A stretch of DNA of 7,986 nt from Dehalococcoidales bacterium (GTDB taxonomy: Bacteria > Chloroflexota > Dehalococcoidia > Dehalococcoidales > UBA3254): the NCBI GenBank assembly GCA_028718465.1, contig JAQULX010000115.1:1-7986 (forward strand), written 5' to 3'. Below the pieces are notes generated by a model that was not told the DNA's origin, did not search any database, and was given only the letters and a program-made list of their open reading frames with translations. The position numbers were made by a program, and so were the translations under genes. This document shows, one piece after another, positions 1 through 5,345 of the stretch (position 1 is its first letter; every line of letters starts with the position of its first letter).

Positions 1-684
1 GCTGCGCTATTCGTTTGCCCGGGAGGACTTTTTTCGGAAACAGTTCCAGCTAACCGGGCAGCGCAACCTGGATGACGCTTTAAAGGACGGCAAGGGCGTT
101 ATCCTGGTCAGTTTTCATATGGGGAACCTGGACCTGGGGGTCAGGCTGCTCAGCAGCCTGGGGTATCCTGTTAACGCCGTGGTGAACAACCTGGAATGGT
201 CCGGGCAAATGGATGCTTTCCCCAGAAACCGCGGGCCTTTAACGGGACCAGGCTGATCAACTCCTGTGATACCTCGATGCACCTGCTGGACATTTTACGA
301 CGGAATGAAATCCTGGCCCTGATGATCGATTGTCCCAGTTGCCGGCGGGGAGTCAAGGTCAAGCTGGGACAGAAGTGGGTGACTATACCCTCCGGCGCAG
401 CGACGCTGGCTTTGCGCACCGGCGCCCGGATTATTCCCTGCGGCCTGGTCCGCACCTCCAATACTACCTTCCAGGGAATCCTGGGAAAGCCGATCGAATG
501 TCAGTTGACCGGCAAAGTCGGCGATGATACCCGGGAGCTCACTCAGTGTATGGTCAGGGCCCTGGAAGAGATGGCCCGCTCGTTTGTCGACCAGTGGTAT
601 ATTTTCCACCCGATGATCAAGGACGAACTCCAGGACGACCCCGATGCTTCAGAAGGGAATACCGCGCTCAATCCGGCCGGCTAA
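1..684 (+). pseudogene. LpxL/HtrB-like lysophospholipid acyltransferase, 5'-partial and frameshifted
   Basis: Two reading frames together give one acyltransferase. The first (from base 2) reads LRYSFAREDFF... and contains GVILVSFHMGNLDLG, with the H-x4-D acyltransferase motif (His codon 116-118, Asp 131-133). It runs through MDAFPRNRG and hits a stop shortly after 240. The second, one base back, takes over at about 235 with AFNGTRLINS and continues through DCPSCRRGVKVKLG, TIPSGAATLALRTGA and a terminal DQWYIFHPM, all typical of the LpxL family, to a TAA at 682-684. One extra G in the GGG at 233-235 would restore RNRGAFNGTRLI, so a single-base deletion or a sequencing error is the simplest explanation. 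An ATG at 196 could start the second part alone, but that product would lack the catalytic His. The family moves acyl chains onto membrane lipid precursors (lipid A, or phosphatidylinositol mannosides in some Gram-positives) at the inner membrane face. The substrate here cannot be told. The N-terminus is outside the window. Confidence 0.75.
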
Positions 685-712
685 TCCCGCCTTTCAGCCC
701 CTCTCCCCCTCC

Positions 713-902
713 TTAATCATAAATCAGTGGGCCATAAGCCAGGGCCGGCTGAGCCATGCCTTAATACCCTCGCCGAAGGCGAGACGAAATGGCGGGTACC
801 CCACTGGGTGCCAGCAGACCCCGATCACCTTATCTACTTGCGCAGGCCGCGGGTGACCCGGCCCTGGCTGCCACAGACGTAAGGAAAGTTAATCATAAAT
901 CA
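713..902. repeat. 14-bp direct repeat pair bounding a structured intergenic segment
   Basis: The 14-mer TTAATCATAAATCA occurs exactly at 713-726 and again at 889-902. Pyrimidine tracts lie beside both copies: CCCCTCTCCCCCTCC just before the first and ACCCTCTCCCTCCCCC just after the second. The 162 bp between the copies contain an inverted repeat and several hairpins. This could be a small non-autonomous insertion with a target duplication, a tandem duplication of flanking sequence, or a structured RNA locus. No coding potential is convincing across it. Confidence 0.5.
737..869. repeat. 12-bp perfect inverted repeat enclosing small hairpins
   Basis: AGCCAGGGCCGG at 737-748 is the exact reverse complement of CCGGCCCTGGCT at 858-869. 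Inside lie two compact hairpins: CTCGCC-GAA-GGCGAG (769-783, perfect 6-bp stem) and GGTACCC-CACT-GGGTGCC (795-812, 7-bp stem with one G-U pair). A smaller CGGG-TGA-CCCG stem lies next to the right arm (850-860). Together these would make a multibranched fold closed by the 12-bp stem. This is compatible with a MITE/REP-like element or a structured RNA. I recognise no named RNA family, and the transcribed strand is unknown. Confidence 0.5.
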
Positions 903-978
903 TACTACCCTCTCCCTCCCCCAGGGTGACAGCGGAATATGTCGCCAGAAAACAACCGTACCCCAATCTCCGGTCAAG

Positions 979-1007
979 TTGTGAAAAATGACGGATTGGT
1001 TTAGAAT
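979..1007 (+). promoter_or_regulatory. Predicted sigma70-type promoter for dedA
   Basis: TTGTGA (979-984; 4/6 match to the -35 consensus) and TAGAAT (1002-1007; 5/6 match to the -10 consensus) are separated by exactly 17 nt. Transcription would begin near 1014 and leave a leader of about 55 nt before the dedA ATG at 1068. It is the best promoter-like match I see before the forward gene cluster. Confidence 0.5.
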
Positions 1008-1067
1008 AGGCATGGCTCGGATAACCAGTCAAGTAGAAAGCCAGTCCGAGGACCGCAGCGGAATGCC

Positions 1068-1754
1068 ATGATTGAAAGTTTTTTTGCTCTCTTGCAGCAA
1101 TTAGAGACCGCTTTCAGCCCGGACAACCCGTACGGGCTGATAATCCTGTTTTTTCTGGCGGTGGTGACGGATATCGGGATCCCGGTACCCTTTGTGCTGG
1201 ATACCATCCTGATACTCACTGCATATAACACCGGACCGCTGTCCATCCAGGTCATCCTGATCGTGGCGGCGCTCTTTGTCGGCCGTCAGGTGGGCTCGGG
1301 AATACTTTATTTGTTATCTCGCTACCTGGGAAAACACTTTATCGGCTGGCTCAAATGTCATGTCCCCTCTATCGGCGGCCGGCTGGACTCTTATACGGAC
1401 AGGATCGGCCATCTGGCGCCCCTGGCGGTGGCTACCGGAAGACTGACGCCGGGACTGCTTCAGGTAACTTCGGTGGCCTCCGGAGCGATTCGCATGCGCT
1501 ATCATCACTTCGCTCTTGGCATAGCCATCTCTTCGCTGGTCTATGATCTCGTTCTGGTCCTGCTTGGATTAATCGCCGCCATTCATCCCCGCGCCGGCGA
1601 CCTGAATTTTACGATCTGGCTGCTGGTCTCCATGGTGGCGATAGTCTGCATCCTCTGGCCGCTGCTTTTCATGCTTATGAACCGGGGCAAGAGCAGGAAG
1701 GCGGTTTGTGAGCCTGTCTCTGGGAACTCGATCAGTGGAAAGACCGCCCAGTAG
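1068..1754 (+). CDS. DedA/VTT-domain integral membrane protein
   Basis: This 228-residue protein has the usual DedA family length. Hydrophobic segments lie at about residues 22-52, 60-85, 117-140, 147-172 and 181-204, with a basic, polar C-terminal tail. The family signature is visible as DIGIPVPFVLD (35-45), a Gly-rich GRQVGSGILYLLSRYLG (72-88) and GRLTPGLLQVTSVASG (124-139). DedA proteins sit in the cytoplasmic membrane; members are linked to lipid flipping (undecaprenyl phosphate or phospholipid) and to proton-motive-force and envelope homeostasis. As I recall, E. coli YqjA/YghB need two Arg spaced as R-x5-R here; the first is present (R125) but the second position is Leu131. The acidic residues are Asp35 and Asp45 instead of a Glu. 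The start is the ATG at 1068, with weak purine-rich stretches (GAGGA near 1049-1053, AGCGGA at 1057-1062) upstream. The next gene starts 68 bp downstream on the same strand. Confidence 0.85.
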   Translation: MIESFFALLQQLETAFSPDNPYGLIILFFLAVVTDIGIPVPFVLDTILILTAYNTGPLSIQVILIVAALFVGRQVGSGILYLLSRYLGKHFIGWLKCHVPSIGGRLDSYTDRIGHLAPLAVATGRLTPGLLQVTSVASGAIRMRYHHFALGIAISSLVYDLVLVLLGLIAAIHPRAGDLNFTIWLLVSMVAIVCILWPLLFMLMNRGKSRKAVCEPVSGNSISGKTAQ

Positions 1755-1762
1755 AGGCGTTT

Positions 1763-1814
1763 CCCCTTTCCGGACCTATCTGCTACACTGGTTATTAGCA
1801 AAAGCCGAAAGGGG
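1763..1814 (+). promoter_or_regulatory. Inverted repeat that could mask the ade-like ribosome binding site, with a possible extended -10
   Basis: CCCCTTTC (1763-1770) is exactly complementary to GAAAGGGG (1807-1814), with a further GG/CC pairing after a one-base bulge; the loop is about 31 nt. The right arm overlaps the Shine-Dalgarno purine run (AAAGGGGGG, 1808-1816) of the gene starting at 1823. Within the loop, TGCTACACT (1781-1789) resembles an extended -10 element without a good -35. If transcription starts upstream, the fold could reduce translation; if it starts at this -10, the left arm is absent from the mRNA. This is a structural prediction only. Confidence 0.35.
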
Positions 1815-1822
1815 GGCCTGTC

Positions 1823-3604
1823 ATGCCCGCATCTCAAAACAATCCGGAGTTTGAGCGTTATGAGTTGACCAGAGTAGCGCTGGGCGAAGCTGAAGCCGAT
1901 ATCGCAATTGTCAACGGCAGTATAGTCAATGTTTATACCGGAGAGCTGATCGCCGGCGGTTCTATCCTGATCAAGGGAAAGCGGATAGCCTGCGTCGGCA
2001 AGCATCCGGAACAATCTATCGGCCCTGACACCCGCGTGGTTGACGCCTCCGGCAAGGTGCTCGTCCCCGGCTTTATCGACGGACATACTCACATGGACTA
2101 TCTTTGCTCGATTCCCGAAATCGTCCGGTATGCCTTAAAGACCGGCACCACTACCATCATAACCGAGTGCGCCGAGGTAGCCTTCAGACTGGGCTACCGG
2201 GGAATCAGGGAGTTCCTGCGGTCGACCCGAAATCAGCCGGTTAAATTCTGGTTTACCCTTCCGCCCATGGGCACTATCAGCCCGGTGGCCAGGGAGCACC
2301 TGTTGAGTGTAAGTGAGGTGCGCCGCCTGCTGCGGAGGAGTGACTGTGTGGGCGCCGGAGAGACCTACTGGGGACCGGCCAATGCCGGTGATAAACAGCA
2401 GATTGACATCATCCGGGAAACCCTCCGGGCGGGGAAGAAGGTAGAGGGCCATTCCGCCGGGGCTTCCGGCAACAAACTCCAGGCATATGACGCTCTCGGC
2501 ATCACTTCCGACCACGAGCCGATTACCTCTGGAGAAGCTCTGGAAAGGCTGCGCCTGGGACTGTCAGTCATGATCAGGGAAGGCGAAGTCCGCCAGGACC
2601 TGGAGGCTGTCAGCGGCATCAGGGACCAGCGGATAGATTTCCGCAGGCTGGCCATGTCGACCGATGGCATCGGCCCCTGGCAGCTCGTGACCCAGGGGTT
2701 TATGGACTGGTTGGTCCGGCGCGCCGTTGAACTGGGGTTCCCTCCTGTTCAGGCTGTCCAGATGGCGACACTCAATGTGGCGGAGCATTTTAATTTGCAT
2801 GATTTCATCGGAGGCATTGCCCCCGGACGGTTTGCCGATATCGTGATGATACCCGATCTGGCAACAATCCGGCCCGAGATGGTGATCAGCAGCGGCCGGA
2901 TAGCGGTGCAGAACGGGGAGGTCCTGGAGCAGCCCCGCCGCCATACCTATCCCGGGTTTGTTTATCAAAGCCTGAATCTGGACAGGGTATTTCAGGCCGG
3001 GGACTTTGCCGTGCGGTATTCCGGTCCCTCCCCGGCCCGGGTCAGGGTGATTGACCAGCTTACCAGGATATTGACCCGGGAGACCCTGAGGGATCTGCCG
3101 GTTTCCGATGGCGAGATCAGGATGGACCCGGCCGGTGATATTATTAAAGTAGCGGCGATCGAATATGTTCATGCCCCCGGCCGGACCTTTACCGGGTTTA
3201 TCCGCGGCCTGGGCTTGCGCGCGGGAGCGGTCGCTACCAGCACCTGCTGGGACTCCGGCGACCTGGTGGTTGCCGGAGCGAACGAGGCGGATATGGCTCT
3301 GGCAGTCAACCGTATCATGGAGCTAAAGGGAGGCGCCGTGGCCTGCCGGGAGGGGAAAATCCTGGGGGAGGCGGCTTTCCCTGTGAGCGGCGTGATTTCT
3401 GAAGAACCGGTCGAAAAACTGGCCGAAAAACTGACCGGCATCCAGGAGGCCGCCGCCGGGATGGGCTGCGTTTCGCCGGATATCCGGACTACACTCTCGG
3501 TACTGCCCACTCCGGCCATACCCTTTCTCCGCCTGTGCGAATCCGGGCTTTTCGATGTGCGAAACAACTGCCCGGTAGGACTGGTGGCTGATGAGTCAGA
3601 TTAA
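1823..3604 (+). CDS. Adenine-deaminase-family amidohydrolase (COG1001-like), divergent
   Basis: The 593-residue protein matches adenine deaminase (Ade) in length and layout: a small N-terminal beta part (about 23-80), a metal-dependent amidohydrolase barrel (about 81-345) and an Ade-type C-terminal domain (about 400-588). Visible barrel residues are H88 and H90 in PGFIDGHTHMD, E180 in GAGETYW, H210 in EGHSAG, H231 in ITSDHE and D281 in STDGIGP. Also present are the family strings ALERLRLGLSVMIREG and GGIAPGRFADIVM. Ade converts adenine to hypoxanthine plus ammonia in purine salvage. Several classical Ade motifs differ (HIESS to HMDYL, DPHE to ECAE, AHDSHN to CWDSGD), so the substrate may not be adenine and no symbol is given. 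The ATG at 1823 has a strong Shine-Dalgarno (AAAGGGGGG, 6 nt away). Its last 14 bp overlap the next gene. The protein is probably cytoplasmic. Confidence 0.8.
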   Translation: MPASQNNPEFERYELTRVALGEAEADIAIVNGSIVNVYTGELIAGGSILIKGKRIACVGKHPEQSIGPDTRVVDASGKVLVPGFIDGHTHMDYLCSIPEIVRYALKTGTTTIITECAEVAFRLGYRGIREFLRSTRNQPVKFWFTLPPMGTISPVAREHLLSVSEVRRLLRRSDCVGAGETYWGPANAGDKQQIDIIRETLRAGKKVEGHSAGASGNKLQAYDALGITSDHEPITSGEALERLRLGLSVMIREGEVRQDLEAVSGIRDQRIDFRRLAMSTDGIGPWQLVTQGFMDWLVRRAVELGFPPVQAVQMATLNVAEHFNLHDFIGGIAPGRFADIVMIPDLATIRPEMVISSGRIAVQNGEVLEQPRRHTYPGFVYQSLNLDRVFQAGDFAVRYSGPSPARVRVIDQLTRILTRETLRDLPVSDGEIRMDPAGDIIKVAAIEYVHAPGRTFTGFIRGLGLRAGAVATSTCWDSGDLVVAGANEADMALAVNRIMELKGGAVACREGKILGEAAFPVSGVISEEPVEKLAEKLTGIQEAAAGMGCVSPDIRTTLSVLPTPAIPFLRLCESGLFDVRNNCPVGLVADESD

Positions 3605-5153
3605 ACATTCTATAACCTGGGAACAGCAGCAAAAGGCCCGGCAAAGGCTGGACCGGGAGACTGGCGCCGTCGTCAAGGACTGGGGAGGAAAGCTGCCTTT
3701 TGCGCTGGTTTATCCCAATGATTATTACATCGGCATGTCCAACCTGGGAATTCAGGCTATCTACGGCTGGCTTAACGACCGCGACAACGCAGTCTGCGAA
3801 AGGGTTTTCTGGGACAGGGAAAACCGCGACAGAGGGCAACTGCCTTTATCCGTGGAATCACAGAGGCCGCTGACCGATTTTGCGGTGCTGGCCTTTTCCC
3901 TGAACTACGAACTGGACTATTTGAATATCGCTTCCATCTTGAGGGCCAGCGGCATCCCCCTTTTTTCCGCGGACCGGAATGAGGAACAGCCGCTGATCAT
4001 CGCCGGAGGCCCCTGTATCACAGCCAACCCTATGCCGGTTTCACCTTTCTTTGACTGCCTGTGTTCCGGAGAAGCCGAAGCCCTGCTGCCGTCTATGCTT
4101 CCGGTGTTGACCGTTGGCATCTCCGGAAAGCGGGACGATCTCCTCCAGGCGCTGTCGGCGCTGCCGGGACTTTACGTGCCGCGCTTTCATCCGGCAAAAG
4201 CAGTCATCCGGCAGTGGGCCCAAAACCTGGATGATTTCCCGGTGCATTCCATCGTTCTGACCCCGGACACCGAACTGGGCGACCTGTATTTGATAGAAGT
4301 GCAGCGCGGCTGCGCTCACGGCTGCCACTTCTGCATGGTCAGCCGGGCTTTCAGTCCCCTGCGCTTCCGTTCGGTAGACCTTCTGGTCCGGCAGGCCGAA
4401 GAGGGACTGAAATCCCGCCGGCGGCTGGGGCTCATGGGCCCCGCTGTGACCGACCATCCGCAAATAGAAATCCTGTTCGCGGAGCTGCTCCGGATGGGCG
4501 CCCAGCTCTCGATAAGCTCGATAAGGTTGACCTCGCTCACGCCACGGATCATGGAGCAAATGGTACAGGGAGGCATGCGCTCGATAGCCCTGGCCCCGGA
4601 AGCTGGTTCGGAATGCCTGCGCCGGTCGATTAATAAAGGCATTAACGAGGCCCGGTTCCTGGACTCCGTACGGTTGGCCGCGGAAAAGGGGATGCAGCAG
4701 CTCAAGCTCTATTTTATGATCGGCCTCCCGCAGGAAACCGGGGAGGATATCCAGGCCATTGTCGATCTGACACTGGCCGGCAAAGCTATTATAGATGACA
4801 GGCGCGGCAGGACCCGCCTGATTATGAATATATCCCCGTTCGTGCCCAAAGCCGGCACCGTTTTCCAGCGGCAGCCAATGGCGGATCTGGCTGTGCTGCG
4901 GCAGCGGCTGGGCTTTCTGAAAAGCAAGCTGTCGCACAAAGGCATCCAGATAAAGAGCGAAAGCCCCCAGTGGAGCGAGGTCCAGGCTGTCCTCTCGCGC
5001 GGAGACGCCGGCCTGGCGCAGGTCCTGGCGGATATTGAAAAAGGGTCTCTACAGGAGTGGCGGCAGGCGGCGGAGAAGCATAGTCTGGATATAGACCATT
5101 ATGCTCACCGGATGTGGGGGGATGAGGCGGACTTGCCATGGGAAAGGACATAG
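3591..5153 (+). CDS. Radical SAM protein with B12-binding-like N-terminal domain (TIGR03960-like)
   Basis: This 520-residue protein carries the radical SAM iron-sulfur motif C-x3-C-x2-C at C241, C245 and C248 (RGCAHGCHFCM). Downstream core features include SIRLTSL, LAPEAGSECLRRSINKG and KLYFMIGLPQET, as in Elp3/MiaB-type enzymes. The first about 200 residues (FALVYPNDYYIGMSNLG, FSLNYELDYLNIASIL, PLIIAGGPC, FFDCLCSGEAE) match the cobalamin-binding-like half of the uncharacterised TIGR03960 family, but no DxHxxG B12 motif is seen. The end (EVQAVLSRGDAGLAQVL ... DLPW) is also like that family. The reaction is unknown in the family. Members I recall in Firmicutes are near 600 residues and often sit with a DUF2344 protein; that partner is not seen here. 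The ATG at 3591 lies inside the upstream gene, with AGGA at 3577-3580, implying translational coupling. It is probably cytosolic and oxygen-sensitive. Confidence 0.82.
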   Translation: MSQIKHSITWEQQQKARQRLDRETGAVVKDWGGKLPFALVYPNDYYIGMSNLGIQAIYGWLNDRDNAVCERVFWDRENRDRGQLPLSVESQRPLTDFAVLAFSLNYELDYLNIASILRASGIPLFSADRNEEQPLIIAGGPCITANPMPVSPFFDCLCSGEAEALLPSMLPVLTVGISGKRDDLLQALSALPGLYVPRFHPAKAVIRQWAQNLDDFPVHSIVLTPDTELGDLYLIEVQRGCAHGCHFCMVSRAFSPLRFRSVDLLVRQAEEGLKSRRRLGLMGPAVTDHPQIEILFAELLRMGAQLSISSIRLTSLTPRIMEQMVQGGMRSIALAPEAGSECLRRSINKGINEARFLDSVRLAAEKGMQQLKLYFMIGLPQETGEDIQAIVDLTLAGKAIIDDRRGRTRLIMNISPFVPKAGTVFQRQPMADLAVLRQRLGFLKSKLSHKGIQIKSESPQWSEVQAVLSRGDAGLAQVLADIEKGSLQEWRQAAEKHSLDIDHYAHRMWGDEADLPWERT

Positions 5154-5163
5154 GCCCTTCCTG

Positions 5164-5215
5164 TCATTGCGGGTCGCCGGGTGCCCTCCGCTGCGCCCTG
5201 TATGTAACGCAATGA
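5164..5215. repeat. 52-nt palindromic element with 8-bp perfect arms
   Basis: TCATTGCG (5164-5171) and CGCAATGA (5208-5215) are perfect inverted repeats. The GC-rich interior can pair further (GGG/CCC at 5171-5173 and 5196-5198, CGC/GCG, CGG/CCG, with bulges), giving one long imperfect stem-loop. It starts 11 nt after the radical SAM stop codon. The TGTCATTGCG opening resembles dispersed intergenic palindromes I recall from other anaerobes. No T-run follows, so a terminator role is doubtful. Confidence 0.5.
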
Positions 5216-5284
5216 ATAAATTCCTTACCCAGCGCAAGGGTGGGTCTATGACCCCCACTAAAATTACCCCTAACCCAAAAGTAG

Positions 5285-5305
5285 GGGCGGATCCGAGATC
5301 CGCCC
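5285..5305 (-). terminator. 9-bp perfect hairpin between convergent genes; possible weak nrdJ terminator or REP-like palindrome
   Basis: GGGCGGATC-CGA-GATCCGCCC forms a perfect 9-bp stem with a 3-nt loop, 40 bp beyond the nrdJ stop codon. Read on the minus strand it is followed by CTACTTTTGGG, a short and imperfect T-run, so it could be a weak intrinsic terminator for nrdJ. On the plus strand it is followed by GCCCCAACC, which does not fit a terminator. A smaller stem, GGGTC-TAT-GACCC, lies at 5242-5254. The GTAGGGGCGG opening resembles widespread intergenic palindromes, so a REP-like identity is equally possible. Confidence 0.4.
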
Positions 5306-5345
5306 GCCCCAACCATCCTCCCCCCTGCCCATTCTGCCGGCTCTT

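Larger units (their letters stand above)
685..1067. other. 383-bp gene-free interval between the acyltransferase and dedA
   Basis: Besides the repeat element and the promoter listed separately, this stretch holds a hairpin at 925-946 (GGTGACA / TGTCGCC, 7 bp with one wobble) that lacks a T-run, so it is not a convincing terminator. A 70-codon open frame crossing 644-856 lacks family resemblance and overlaps both the acyltransferase end and the inverted repeat, so it is not called. No tRNA is seen. Confidence 0.6.

Noticed and set aside
233..240. Programmed -1 frameshifting in the acyltransferase
   Set aside because: No slippery heptamer or nearby stimulatory structure is evident, and this family is not known for recoding.
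745..815. GGCTGAG followed by ATACCCT, resembling part of a TPP riboswitch
   Set aside because: The second conserved half (GAACCTGATC...TAAT..CCAGCG) is missing, and the nearest downstream gene is a DedA protein about 300 bp away with no thiamine link.
644..856. 70-codon plus-strand open frame
   Set aside because: It begins inside the acyltransferase, crosses the repeat element, has no recognisable domain and no clear ribosome binding site.
925..946. GGTGACA/TGTCGCC hairpin as a terminator
   Set aside because: It is followed by AGAAAACAACC rather than a T-run, and it lies 240 bp after the nearest stop codon.
1583..2092. 169-codon minus-strand open frame across the dedA/ade-like junction
   Set aside because: It overlaps two well-supported genes antisense and shows no family resemblance.
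4041..4937. 298-codon minus-strand open frame opposite the radical SAM gene
   Set aside because: The plus-strand frame has a full radical SAM signature; the antisense translation is rich in Gln/Gly/Pro with no domain, as expected of a shadow of GC-rich coding DNA.
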